64,000 bases of DNA. It comes from JBLNDJ01 sp050261515 (lineage in GTDB: Bacteria > Acidobacteriota > Terriglobia > Bryobacterales > Bryobacteraceae). The DNA is taken from positions 1 through 64,000 of the forward strand of contig JBLNDJ010000038.1 in the NCBI GenBank assembly GCA_050261515.1, written 5' to 3'. A program made the translations under genes and the position numbers. This document shows positions 34,953 to 43,470 of this stretch, in pieces. The notes under the pieces were generated by a model. The model worked only from the letters and a program-made list of their open reading frames with translations. It searched no databases and had not been told where the DNA came from. Each line of letters begins with the position of its first letter. Within the stretch, counting starts at the first letter, position 1.

Positions 34953-36557
34953 TCAAGGAATGGCCGGCAGGGTGCCCGCGAGGTACACCGGGGTCCACTG
35001 CACGTCGCCGCGGCCGGTGCGAATGCCGCGCAGGGCGCGGAACGCTACCGCCTCGCCCGGCTTCAGCGTGGACTGAATCTTCTGGACGTCGTCCACCGAG
35101 GCGACCGGCTTCCGGTTGATCGCCAGGATCACGTCCCGGGCCTGCAACCCGATATCATCGGCGAAAGATCCGGCCGTCACGTTGGTCACGAGCACGCCGC
35201 CGGATTCCTTAATTCCCAGGCGCTCGCGCGCGCCCGCCGTGAGGTTCTGTATGTCGAGACCGAACTTCACCTGCGTCGTGCCCGGTCCGGCGCCCGGCTC
35301 CTCGGGCCTCAGGCGGCTGACGCGCGGGTCGTTCTTCCAGACCTCGGCGCGCTCGCCTACCTTAACCCGGAAATCCATCCGCTTGCCGCCGCGCAGCACC
35401 GTCACGGTGGCCTCGGTCCCCGCCGGGGTCGCCGAGACGCGGTTCACCAGGTCGTCGCCGTCCTTCACCGGCCGGCCGTTGAAGGCCACGATAATGTCCT
35501 CGACCTTCAAGCCGGCCTTCTCGGCGGGCCCGCCCCTCTCGACGTTGATGACGAAGACGCCCTGGCTGGCGCCGTAGCCCCTGAGCAGCTCGGGCCTTTG
35601 TTCGGGCTGGAAGCCGATGCCGATCGACCCCCGCGACACGCGCCCGGTCTTGACAATCTGGTTGTACACCGACGCCGCCAGATTGATGGGCAGCGCGAAC
35701 CCGATGCCCTGGTAGCCGCCGCTTTCGGTCGCGATGGCTGTGTTGATGCCGATGATCTCACCGCGTATGTCGAGCAGCGGGCCGCCGCTGTTGCCCGGAT
35801 TGATCGCGGCATCGGTCTGGATGAACCGCTGCATCTGGTGGTCGGGGCCGATATCGCGCCCCTTGGCGCTGATGATTCCCGCCGTGACCGTAGCCTCCAG
35901 GCCGAACGGAGATCCGATCGCCACCGCCCAGTCGCCCACCTGCACGCCGTCCGAGTTGCCGATTTTGGCGGGGATGAGGTCCTTGTTGTAGTTCTCGAGC
36001 TTCAGGACGGCGAGATCGGTCTCGAAGTCCGAACCGATGAGCTTGGCCGTGTACTCGACCGGGTCGTTGTTGAACTTCACCTGAACGCGCGTGGCGTCCT
36101 CGACCACGTGGAAATTCGTCAGGATGTAACCGTGGCGATCGACGACCACGCCCGAGCCGGTTGCCTGGCGCCGCGGGAACGGGCGCTGCGGCAGGCCGCC
36201 GAAGGGTTCCTGGCCGAAGAAGCGGCGGAAGAGATCGGCGCCGTCCTGCTGGTCTTCGTCCTCATCCCGATTCGGAGCACGGCGCGAGCGCGTGCGCTGT
36301 GTATCGCGCGCCCCGTAAGTCGATGTAATGTTCACCACCGACGGCGCAAGCTGCTTGGCGAGCTGCGAAAACGCAGTCGAAAGCTGGACGGGGTTGGGAA
36401 TCTCGAGCGGCGTCGCGTCGCTCACCCCGCCGCGCCCCCTCTCCGCCCGGACGGCCGTATTGATCAGCGTGCCAATCAAAATTCCGATCGACAATGTGAA
36501 CAACAGCAGCGTTGCGGAAAGAAGCTTTTGGTTTCGCAATTTCGCCAGGAAGGTCAT
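34953..36557 (-). CDS. HtrA/Deg-family periplasmic serine protease
   Basis: This protease/chaperone has 534 residues from ATG 36557 (GGAG 10 nt upstream). A much longer upstream extension is open but lies over the neighbouring permease gene and is rejected. An N-terminal membrane helix (LLSATLLLFTLSIGILIGTL) anchors it. The trypsin-like triad is visible: His in LTNFHVVEDA, Asp in DFETDLAVLKL, Ser in NPGNSGGPLL. Two PDZ domains follow (QGVFVINVERGGPAEKAGL and GGVLVTNVTAGSFADDIGL). It handles misfolded envelope proteins. TATAAT lies on this strand at 36596-36591. Confidence 0.93.
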   Translation of the reverse strand: MTFLAKLRNQKLLSATLLLFTLSIGILIGTLINTAVRAERGRGGVSDATPLEIPNPVQLSTAFSQLAKQLAPSVVNITSTYGARDTQRTRSRRAPNRDEDEDQQDGADLFRRFFGQEPFGGLPQRPFPRRQATGSGVVVDRHGYILTNFHVVEDATRVQVKFNNDPVEYTAKLIGSDFETDLAVLKLENYNKDLIPAKIGNSDGVQVGDWAVAIGSPFGLEATVTAGIISAKGRDIGPDHQMQRFIQTDAAINPGNSGGPLLDIRGEIIGINTAIATESGGYQGIGFALPINLAASVYNQIVKTGRVSRGSIGIGFQPEQRPELLRGYGASQGVFVINVERGGPAEKAGLKVEDIIVAFNGRPVKDGDDLVNRVSATPAGTEATVTVLRGGKRMDFRVKVGERAEVWKNDPRVSRLRPEEPGAGPGTTQVKFGLDIQNLTAGARERLGIKESGGVLVTNVTAGSFADDIGLQARDVILAINRKPVASVDDVQKIQSTLKPGEAVAFRALRGIRTGRGDVQWTPVYLAGTLPAIP

Positions 36558-36610
36558 TGATAAGTTGCTCCGGGTGGAGGCTTGGCTACTATTATAGGGC
36601 CGCCGGGATA

Positions 36611-37486
36611 TCAGCGGCCCGATGGTCCGCGGCCGTTTCTTCTCAGTTCCACCAACAGGATGCCCGCAAGAATCAGCCCCGCTCCAAGCGCCGCCTGGCG
36701 CGAAAGCACCTCGCCCGCCGTCGCGAACGACGTCACCCAGGCGAAGACGGGTTCGGCTGCGAAGATCAACGCGGTTCGCGTCGGGCTGGTGTATTGCTGC
36801 GCCCAGGACTGCACCGAGAACGCCAGCGCCGTCGCCAGCAGGCCCGTGACGGCGATCGCGGCGATGAGCCCCGGCGTCCACCGCACCCAGTACGGCTCGA
36901 TCCACCAGAACGTCCCGGCCGCGAGCGCGGCCGCCACCGCGATCTGCAGCGTCGTGAACACCTCGAAACCGAACTTCGGCGAATAGTGGCCCATCAGCAG
37001 GATATGCACCGCGAAGGCCGCCGCGCAGCCGACGGTCAGCAGGTCGCCCGCGCTCATCGCGAGCGACGGGCCGCGCAGCGTCATAAGCCCCATTCCCACG
37101 GCGGCGATCGCCACGCCTACGGCTTCCGACGGCCTTGGCGGTTTGCGCTCGAACACCGCGGCGAACACCGGCACGAGCACGATCGAGAGCCCCGTCAGGA
37201 ATGCGGATTTAGACGCCGTCGTGTAGCGCAGGCCGATGGTCTGGAGCGCGTAGCCCGTGAACAGAAACAGGCCTGTCAGCGTGCTGCCCGCAAGCACGGC
37301 CCGCGCCCGGACGGCGCCCCCAGGCTTCGCTCGCCTGAAGATCAGCCCCAGCGCCAGCGCCGCCAGCGAGAACCTGAGCGCGAGGAACAGCACCGGAGAA
37401 GCGTCGGCGAGGGCATTCTTCACCACGACGAACGTGGCGCCCCACACGAAGGCGATGGCGATGATAGCGAGTTCGGCCCGTCTCAA
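36611..37486 (-). CDS. EamA/DMT-family permease
   Basis: This ten-helix transporter-type protein has 291 residues. Two EamA repeats are present, beginning AELAIIAIAFVWGATFVVVK and MSAGDLLTVGCAAAFAVHI, with the end LGAGLILAGILLVEL. The substrate is unknown. It overlaps the M20 peptidase stop by 4 nt, suggesting that the permease may serve the peptidase product or substrate, although that is positional inference. It is unrelated in detail to the DMT permease at 16605. Confidence 0.86.
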   Translation of the reverse strand: MRRAELAIIAIAFVWGATFVVVKNALADASPVLFLALRFSLAALALGLIFRRAKPGGAVRARAVLAGSTLTGLFLFTGYALQTIGLRYTTASKSAFLTGLSIVLVPVFAAVFERKPPRPSEAVGVAIAAVGMGLMTLRGPSLAMSAGDLLTVGCAAAFAVHILLMGHYSPKFGFEVFTTLQIAVAAALAAGTFWWIEPYWVRWTPGLIAAIAVTGLLATALAFSVQSWAQQYTSPTRTALIFAAEPVFAWVTSFATAGEVLSRQAALGAGLILAGILLVELRRNGRGPSGR

Positions 37487-38733
37487 CTCAACATTGTACG
37501 GTGCGGCGGGTTCTTCATCAGCAGCGCGAGCGTGAGCAGGATGCGCTTGAGGCCGAGATCACGGCCCTCCGGGTCGAACCATTCGCCCGGCGTGTGCGCG
37601 CCACCGCCCGTGCCGCCGGCCCCGATCGAAAGCGCGGGTAGCCCGAGCGAGAGGGGGATGTTGGCGTCGGTCGAGGCGCAGTCGAGCCGCGCCCCTATGC
37701 CGAGATACGCGTCCACCGCTCGCAGGAATTCGAGGATCGAGGCGTTCTCCGCCAGCCGCCCGGCCGGCCGCGACCCGAGCTCCCTGAGCTTCGCCTGGAG
37801 CTTTCCGCCCGGAGACCTCTGGCTCTCCTGCTCGACGGCGCGCTCGACGGCCGACGCCAGCGCCTTCACCATGGCATCGATCGCGGCGCCGGCTTCCGAC
37901 CGCAGGTCCACCTTCGCGCGCGCCAGCGGCGGGATCGAGTTCACCGTCGAGCCGCCCTCGACGGTCCCGAAGTTGAACGACGAGCGCGGCCAGGCGCTTC
38001 CCGCAACCACGGGGAATTCGTCGGTGAACCAGGCGATGGCATGGCTGAGCGCGTGGATCGGATTTGGCGTGCCGCGGTCGCTCCAGCTATGCCCGCCCGG
38101 CCCGGTAAAAAGCACCTCGAAGCGGCGGCTCGAGAGCGCTTCGGTCGTGATGTGATCGAGCGCGGGCCCGTCGAGAACGAGGTAGGCGGCAATGCGCGGC
38201 GCGAGCGGCGACTGCCGCGCCAGGTAGCGCATGCCGCTGAGATTGCCCTCGCCCTCCTCGCCCACGTTGGCGACAAGCACGACGGCGGCCGCGGTTTCCT
38301 CGATCGCCGGAGCGGTCCGCAGCGCGCGCGCCAGCGCGAACAGGGCCGCCAGTCCCGCGCCGTTATCCGCGACGCCGGGGCCGCGCAGCGTGCCGTCCGG
38401 TTCGACGACGATTTCCTCGCGGTTGCGCGGCGCGAGCACCGTATCGAGGTGCGCGGTCACGGCGATCAACGGTTCGCCCGCATCCGCCCGCGGCCAGGCG
38501 ACGACGTTCCCCGCCCGGTCGATTTCGGCCGCGCAGCCGAGCGCGCGGAACTCGCCTGCCATCCACTCGGCGCGCTTCTGCTCGAGGAAAGTCGGAGCGG
38601 GCACGCGGCACACGGCGGCGTGCTGTTCCTGGATCCAGATCCGCTCGCGCGTGAAGAAGGCGAGGCATTCCCGCACACCGCGCGCGTCGGCCAGCTGCCG
38701 GATCGAACCCGCGGTCTGGACGGTGGGAAGCAT
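37483..38733 (-). CDS. M20-family zinc peptidase
   Basis: This 416-residue cytoplasmic metallopeptidase is related to tripeptide aminopeptidase/carboxypeptidase types. The first metal motif is TAHLDTVLA (His-x-Asp). The bridging Asp lies in GVADNGAG, and the catalytic Glu pair in NVGEEGEGNLSG. A dimerisation (bacterial exopeptidase) domain covers about residues 190-310, starting near EVLFTGPGGHSW. A C-terminal metal His is in GGGAHTPGEW. It is first in a unit with the DMT permease. It is divergent from the cyclophilin gene. Confidence 0.87.
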   Translation of the reverse strand: MLPTVQTAGSIRQLADARGVRECLAFFTRERIWIQEQHAAVCRVPAPTFLEQKRAEWMAGEFRALGCAAEIDRAGNVVAWPRADAGEPLIAVTAHLDTVLAPRNREEIVVEPDGTLRGPGVADNGAGLAALFALARALRTAPAIEETAAAVVLVANVGEEGEGNLSGMRYLARQSPLAPRIAAYLVLDGPALDHITTEALSSRRFEVLFTGPGGHSWSDRGTPNPIHALSHAIAWFTDEFPVVAGSAWPRSSFNFGTVEGGSTVNSIPPLARAKVDLRSEAGAAIDAMVKALASAVERAVEQESQRSPGGKLQAKLRELGSRPAGRLAENASILEFLRAVDAYLGIGARLDCASTDANIPLSLGLPALSIGAGGTGGGAHTPGEWFDPEGRDLGLKRILLTLALLMKNPPHRTMLS

Positions 38734-38765
38734 CTGAGTTGAGTGTAGCGTTCGCCGGATTCCGG

Positions 38766-38771
38766 TATAAA
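38766..38771 (+). promoter_or_regulatory. Candidate -10 element, leaderless cyclophilin gene
   Basis: TATAAA is followed by nine bases and then the ATG at 38781. No Shine-Dalgarno is seen. This fits transcription starting at or within a few bases of the start codon. Confidence 0.4.
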
Positions 38772-38780
38772 CTGGCCTCT

Positions 38781-39500
38781 ATGAACCTATCTCGTTCCTT
38801 CGTTTTGATGGGACTTTGCGCCGCTTTCGCCGCGGCCCAGACCCAACCGGCGCCGGCGCCGGCGGCCGCGAAACCCGCTCGCGATCCGGGCCTGTACGCA
38901 ACCATCCAGACCGGCATGGGGCCGATCGTGGTCCAGTTATTCGAGAAGGAAGCGCCCATCACGGTAAAGAATTTCATCGATCTGCAGCGGGGGCGCAAGG
39001 CGTGGACCGATCCCAAAACCGGGGCGAAGGTGCGGCGGCCGCTCTACAGCGGCACCACGTTTCACCGCGTGATTCCGGGGTTCATGATCCAGGGCGGCGA
39101 CCCGGCGGGCACCGGCGCCGGCGATGTCGGATTCACGATCAAGGATGAGTTCGTTCCGAGCCTGAAGTTCGACAAGCCCGGACGCCTCGCCATGGCCAAC
39201 ATCGGCGAACCGAACACCGGAAGCTGCCAGTTCTTCATCACCGTCGTCCCGACCATGTACCTGAACATGAAACACACCATCTTCGGGCAGGTGGTTGAGG
39301 GCCAGGAAGTGGCGGACCAGATCGTGAAGGTTCCCCGTAACCGCGACGACAAGCCGCTCAAGCCGGTCTACATCAAGACGATCACGTTCGAGCGCGTCGG
39401 CCCTGCGCCGGTGAACGATCCGCTCGGCCCCGCGCGGCGTCCGGCAGGCGTGCGGAAAGCCACCCCGGCCGCGAAGCCGAAACCTGCCGCGGCAAAATAA
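38781..39500 (+). CDS. Exported cyclophilin-type peptidyl-prolyl isomerase
   Basis: This 239-residue protein has a signal peptide (SRSFVLMGLCAAFAAAQ), then a Pro/Ala-rich linker, then a cyclophilin domain. Typical blocks are TIQTGMGPIVVQLFEKEAPITV, GTTFHRVIPGFMIQGGDP, NTGSCQFFITV (active-site Gln/Phe) and HTIFGQVVEGQEV. The tail is Pro/Ala/Lys-rich. It probably assists folding in the periplasm. An earlier start codon would spoil the signal peptide. Confidence 0.92.
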   Translation: MNLSRSFVLMGLCAAFAAAQTQPAPAPAAAKPARDPGLYATIQTGMGPIVVQLFEKEAPITVKNFIDLQRGRKAWTDPKTGAKVRRPLYSGTTFHRVIPGFMIQGGDPAGTGAGDVGFTIKDEFVPSLKFDKPGRLAMANIGEPNTGSCQFFITVVPTMYLNMKHTIFGQVVEGQEVADQIVKVPRNRDDKPLKPVYIKTITFERVGPAPVNDPLGPARRPAGVRKATPAAKPKPAAAK

Positions 39501-39511
39501 CCGGAGTATTG

Positions 39512-39590
39512 GCCACGGATGGACACGGATGCACACTGATAAAATCCTTTTTGGTTTTTTTATCCGTGTGCATCCGTGTCCATCCGTGGC
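39512..39590. repeat. Palindromic repeat element (31-bp arms)
   Basis: The left arm 39512-39542 begins GCCACGGATGGACACGG, and the right arm 39560-39590 ends with its complement. The arms match at 30 of 31 positions around a T-rich 17-nt loop. The transcript would fold into a long hairpin. It occupies most of the gap between the convergent cyclophilin and exported-protein genes and may double as a bidirectional terminator. Its internal repeat (GGATGGACAC, GGATGCACAC) is typical of dispersed bacterial palindromes. Confidence 0.85.
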
Positions 39591-39605
39591 TGAAAATAAG
39601 CCTTT

Positions 39606-40223
39606 CTACCGTTTCTCCAGCGGAATCTCGAAGTAGAACAGGTCCTTGCCCGTGGCCGCCTCGCGAAGCCCGGTGATGTAGAGCGTCGACCCGGTGCGGT
39701 AAGGCGCGCGAAAGTAGAAAAAGCCGCTCGCGGAATCCTTCGGCGCGAGCATTTGCGCCGCGAACGCCCGGCCTTCGATCTCCCAGGCGGCGAGCGGGTT
39801 CTTCTTCTTCCCGATGTGCGGCGCGCCGGTCGGGATCGGTCCCGTGTACACCTTGGGGCGTTGGGCGCCCGAGAGATACTTCAGGTCCGACGCGGGCGTA
39901 GCCAGGACCCGGTCGCGGTCTTCCGTAACCAGCTCCACCTTGATCTGATCGAGCTTGATCACCTGATCCGTATCGTTCTGCATCACGACCAGCACCGGCA
40001 GCACACCCTCCTTGTTCGGGTCGAGCTTTCCGAAGGCCTCGGCGGTCTGGGCCGGCGAACTGTAGGGCACCGCGGCGACGGTCACGTTGGAGATGGTCTG
40101 GCGGGTGTCGTAGCTGGTGGCAGGCCGCGGGGTGAACTTCGGCTTCTCCTTGCCGGCGGCTGCCGCCGTGCACGCGAGGATCGCGGTCAGGGGTACAATC
40201 AACGACTTGCCTGTGAGTGCCAT
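39606..40223 (-). CDS. Exported protein of unknown function
   Basis: This 205-residue protein has a signal peptide (LIVPLTAILACTAAAAGKEK). The mature part looks all-beta (VTVAAVPYSS, VLPVLVVMQNDTDQVIKLDQ, VELVTEDRDRV, FYFRAPYRTGSTLYITGL), like an immunoglobulin-type or DUF fold. I do not recognise the family. It is divergent from the waaA-lpxK fusion. The two start codons overlap on opposite strands (GTG at 40213, ATG complement at 40223), so their promoters must lie within each other's coding region. Confidence 0.7.
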   Translation of the reverse strand: MALTGKSLIVPLTAILACTAAAAGKEKPKFTPRPATSYDTRQTISNVTVAAVPYSSPAQTAEAFGKLDPNKEGVLPVLVVMQNDTDQVIKLDQIKVELVTEDRDRVLATPASDLKYLSGAQRPKVYTGPIPTGAPHIGKKKNPLAAWEIEGRAFAAQMLAPKDSASGFFYFRAPYRTGSTLYITGLREAATGKDLFYFEIPLEKR

Positions 40224-42483
40224 CTTTCTATACCGTGTCCTTCAATTCCTCGGAATCCCTCTCATCCTAGTTTATTTTCTGCGGCGCGGACTCAAAGACC
40301 GGCGCTACTGGCAGGGCTTTGCCGAGCGCCTCGGCTTCCTGCCCGCTTCTTTCCGCCAGACGGGCCACGCGGCCATCTGGTTGCACGCGGTTTCGGTGGG
40401 CGAGGTACTCTCCTCGGCGGGCCTGGTCCGCGAACTGCGGGCGCGCTTTCCTGAAGAACCGCTGTTCGTATCCTGCGCCACGATCGCGGGCCGCGCCGCG
40501 GCGGTGGAAAAGCTTGCGGGCGCGGTGGATGGCGTCTTCTACGCGCCGCTCGATTTCGTCTTCGCCGTGCGGCGCGTGCTCAGGACCATCCGCCCGCGCG
40601 TGCTCGTCGTGCTTGAAACCGAGATCTGGCCGAACCTCTACCGCGAAGCGAAGCGCGCCGGGGTCGGGCTGGTCATCGTGAACGGCCGCATTTCGGACCG
40701 CGCCATTCCGCGCTACCGCAAGCGGCGCTGGTTTTTCCGGCAGGTGCTCGCCTGGCCGGATGCGATCCTGGCGCAGAGCCGCGTGAGCCGCGACCGGTTT
40801 CTCGAACTGGGCGCGCCGCGCGAGCGCGTGCAACTCGCCGGAAACCTGAAATACGACTTCGACCCGCGCGGGATGGAGCCGCCTGCCGCGGTGCGCGAGT
40901 TCGTCGAGCGCGCGCGCCCGTCGGCGATCTGGGTCGCGGCAAGCACGATGCCGCCCGCCGAAGCCGGAGACCCGGACGAGGACGAGGCCGTCATCGCGGC
41001 GTTCCGCGAGGCGTGCGCCGCGCACCCCGGGCTGCTGCTCATGCTCGTGCCGCGCCGCCCGGAACGGTTCGACACGGCGGCGGCGGCCCTCGAGCGGGCG
41101 GGCGTGCCGTTCGTGCGCCGCACGGCGATCGGCATAGAGATCGCGCCCGTGCTGCTGGTCGATTCCATCGGCGAACTGGGCTCCCTGTTCCAACTCGCCG
41201 ACGTAGTCTTCATGGGAGGCACGCTCGCCCACCGCGGAGGACACAACATTCTCGAGCCCGCGTTTTTCGGCAAGCCGGTAATCGCAGGCCCGCACATGGA
41301 AAACTTTCCGGAAATCGCCGAGAAGTTCTCCGAAGCAGGCGCGCTCGTGCGCATAGCGGACGCCGCCGGTCTCGGTCTCGCCCTGCGCACGCTCCTCGAC
41401 GACCCCCAGGCGCGCGAGCGCATCGGCGCCAAGGCCCGCGAAGCCGCCGAAAGCGAGCGCGGAGCAACGAAACGCGCCGTCGCCGAAATCGAACGCCGTT
41501 ACACCGAAAGCATCCCGCGCCTGGTCCCCGCCACACGCGCCGCTTCAGCGCCCCTCTCGCGCCTGTGGCTGCTCGCAGCCGCGCGCACGCCCCGCGCCGA
41601 GCGCCTCGCGACGCCCGTGATCAGCGTCGGCGGCCTGACGGTCGGCGGTGTAGGAAAATCCCCCATCGTCCTGTGGCTCGCCGAAGCGCTCAAGGCGCGC
41701 GGCCGCAAGCCGGCCATTCTCACGCGCGGCTACAAGCGGCGCGCCGCCGAGCCGGTGACCATCGTCGCGCCGGGCGAACTAGTCGATGCCGCGCGCACCG
41801 GCGATGAAGCGCAGGCTTACGTGCGTGCGGCCGTGGGCCCGGTCGGCATAGGCGCGCACCGCGCCGCCGCCGGCCGCGCCATCGAGCAGCTCTTCCACCC
41901 GGACGTCTTCATCCTCGACGACGGCTTCCAGCACAAGCGTCTCGCGCGCTCGCTCGACATCGTCGTGCTCGACGCGCTCGATCCCTTCGGCGGCGGCGCG
42001 GCGGTCCCGCTCGGCAGGCTTCGCGAAAGCGAAGCCGCGCTCGCACGCGCCGGCGCCGTCATCGTGATGCGCACGCCGCGCGGGCGCAGCATCGCGGGCC
42101 TGGAAGCCCGCATCCGCGAGCACAACCGGACCGTTCCAATCTTCACCGCGCGCGTCACCCCGCGCCGCTGGATCGACGCCGCCACCGGCAAACCCGCCGA
42201 GCCGCCGCAGCGCGTGGGCGCCTTCTGCGGGCTTGGCAATCCCGACTCCTTCTGGCGCACCTTGCGCCAGCTCGGCATCCGGCCCGAGTTCCGCCGCGCC
42301 TTCCCGGACCACCACCGCTACACCGCCTCCGAACTCACCCGGATGTCCGGCGTCGATGCCCTCCTCACCACCCAGAAAGACGCCGCCAACCTGCCCGAAT
42401 CAGCTTTCCGCGTGCTCTGGCTCGAGATCGGCGTCGAAATCGACAACGCCGAAGAGCTGTTGAGACTAGCCCAGTTGGTATAA
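40213..42483 (+). CDS. waaA-lpxK: Fused Kdo transferase (WaaA) and lipid A 4'-kinase (LpxK)
   Basis: One uninterrupted frame of 756 residues encodes two consecutive lipid A enzymes. Residues about 1-432 are a GT-B Kdo transferase: membrane-anchor start FLYRVLQFLGIPLILVYFL, catalytic Glu in HAVSVGEVLSS, LVVLETEIWPN, and the C-terminal MGGTLAHRGGHNILEPA. Residues about 440-756 are LpxK: P-loop ISVGGLTVGGVGKSP, ILTRGYKRR, and ILDDGFQHKRLARSLD. LpxK lacks its usual separate N-terminal membrane helix, so the WaaA anchor may serve both. GTG 40213 is chosen because WaaA proteins start close to FLYRVL. Confidence 0.88.
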   Translation: MSAIFLYRVLQFLGIPLILVYFLRRGLKDRRYWQGFAERLGFLPASFRQTGHAAIWLHAVSVGEVLSSAGLVRELRARFPEEPLFVSCATIAGRAAAVEKLAGAVDGVFYAPLDFVFAVRRVLRTIRPRVLVVLETEIWPNLYREAKRAGVGLVIVNGRISDRAIPRYRKRRWFFRQVLAWPDAILAQSRVSRDRFLELGAPRERVQLAGNLKYDFDPRGMEPPAAVREFVERARPSAIWVAASTMPPAEAGDPDEDEAVIAAFREACAAHPGLLLMLVPRRPERFDTAAAALERAGVPFVRRTAIGIEIAPVLLVDSIGELGSLFQLADVVFMGGTLAHRGGHNILEPAFFGKPVIAGPHMENFPEIAEKFSEAGALVRIADAAGLGLALRTLLDDPQARERIGAKAREAAESERGATKRAVAEIERRYTESIPRLVPATRAASAPLSRLWLLAAARTPRAERLATPVISVGGLTVGGVGKSPIVLWLAEALKARGRKPAILTRGYKRRAAEPVTIVAPGELVDAARTGDEAQAYVRAAVGPVGIGAHRAAAGRAIEQLFHPDVFILDDGFQHKRLARSLDIVVLDALDPFGGGAAVPLGRLRESEAALARAGAVIVMRTPRGRSIAGLEARIREHNRTVPIFTARVTPRRWIDAATGKPAEPPQRVGAFCGLGNPDSFWRTLRQLGIRPEFRRAFPDHHRYTASELTRMSGVDALLTTQKDAANLPESAFRVLWLEIGVEIDNAEELLRLAQLV

Positions 42484-42484
42484 T
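42476..42484 (+). promoter_or_regulatory. Extended -10 promoter for the ispH-hopanoid operon
   Basis: TGGTATAAT is an extended -10 (TG-n-TATAAT) that overlaps the stop codon of waaA-lpxK (42481-42483). The nearest -35-like hexamer (TTGAGA, 42460-42465) is too close at 13 bp, which fits an extended -10 promoter not needing one. Transcription would start near 42491, 17 nt before the ispH GTG. Confidence 0.55.
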
Positions 42485-42507
42485 CGTTAATTAAGTCTGG
42501 GGCAAAC

Positions 42508-43470
42508 GTGGAAAAGAAGGTGATATTGCTGAAACCGCGTGGGTTCTGCGCGGGGGTGGTGCGGGCGATCGATGTAGTCAAGATTGCGCTCGACCTGTAC
42601 GGGTCGCCGATCTACGTCCGCAAAGAGATCGTCCACAACCGTCATGTCGTGGACGAACTGCGCGAGGCGGGCGCCGTTTTCGTCGAAGAGCTTGATGAAG
42701 TGCCCGAAGGCGCGCGCGTCATCTTCAGCGCGCACGGAATCGCGCCCGCGGTGCGCGAGCAGGCGCGCGAGCGGCGTCTCGAAGTGATTGACGCGACCTG
42801 CCCGCTGGTCACGAAAGTCCACCTGGAAGCCCAGCGGTTCGCCAGCCGCGGTTTCACCATCGTCCTGATCGGCCACGGCGGCCACGACGAAGTCATCGGC
42901 ACGCTCGGCGAAGCGCCCCAGTGCACGTACCTGGTCTCCTCGCCCGCCGATGTAGACCGGCTCGACCCGCCGGACCCGGAGCGCATCGCCTACCTCACCC
43001 AGACCACGCTCAGCCTCGATGAAACGCGCGATATCGTGGCGCGTCTCAAAGAGAGGTTCCCGGCGATCCAGGGGCCGCCGGCGCAGGATATCTGTTACGC
43101 CACAGAGAACCGGCAGACGGCCGTGAAAGCCGCTGCGCCGCTCTGCGACGTGCTGCTGGTCGTGGGGTCGCAGAATAGTTCGAATTCGAAGCGGCTGGTG
43201 GAAGTCACGAAGAACTTCGGAGTGCCGGCGCACCTGGTGGACGATTCGTCGCAAGTCGATCCGGCCTGGATCGACAACGCCACCACGGTGGCGGTCACGG
43301 CCGGCGCTTCGGCCCCGGAGAACCTGGTGGAGGACCTGATCGCGTTCCTGAAGGCGCGCGGGTTCAGTGGAATGGAAGAGATGCACCTGAAGGAAGAGGA
43401 CGTACGGTTCACGCTGCCGCCGCAACTGGCGGGCGCGGCCGCACGCCTTACTTCCATCACCCCGCAATGA
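42508..43470 (+). CDS. ispH: 4-hydroxy-3-methylbut-2-enyl diphosphate reductase IspH
   Basis: This is the last enzyme of the non-mevalonate isoprenoid pathway, producing IPP and DMAPP. It has 320 residues from GTG. The three cluster-binding Cys are in RGFCAGVVRA, DATCPLVTKVH and DICYATENRQ. The substrate His/Glu residues sit in SAHGIAPAV and GHGGHDEVIGTLGE. GGGG precedes the GTG. Its stop overlaps the start of shc by 4 nt, which ties precursor supply to hopanoid synthesis in a single unit. Confidence 0.97.
   Translation: MEKKVILLKPRGFCAGVVRAIDVVKIALDLYGSPIYVRKEIVHNRHVVDELREAGAVFVEELDEVPEGARVIFSAHGIAPAVREQARERRLEVIDATCPLVTKVHLEAQRFASRGFTIVLIGHGGHDEVIGTLGEAPQCTYLVSSPADVDRLDPPDPERIAYLTQTTLSLDETRDIVARLKERFPAIQGPPAQDICYATENRQTAVKAAAPLCDVLLVVGSQNSSNSKRLVEVTKNFGVPAHLVDDSSQVDPAWIDNATTVAVTAGASAPENLVEDLIAFLKARGFSGMEEMHLKEEDVRFTLPPQLAGAAARLTSITPQ

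Noticed and set aside
36558..36905. N-terminal extension of the HtrA protease
   Set aside because: The extra 116 codons overlap the DMT permease gene, have no recognisable sequence, and would place the membrane anchor inside the protein. The Met at 36557 has a GGAG site and a proper anchor.
42460..42484. Classical -35/-10 promoter (TTGAGA and TATAAT) before ispH
   Set aside because: The spacing is only 13 bp. The extended -10 reading (TGGTATAAT) is preferred.
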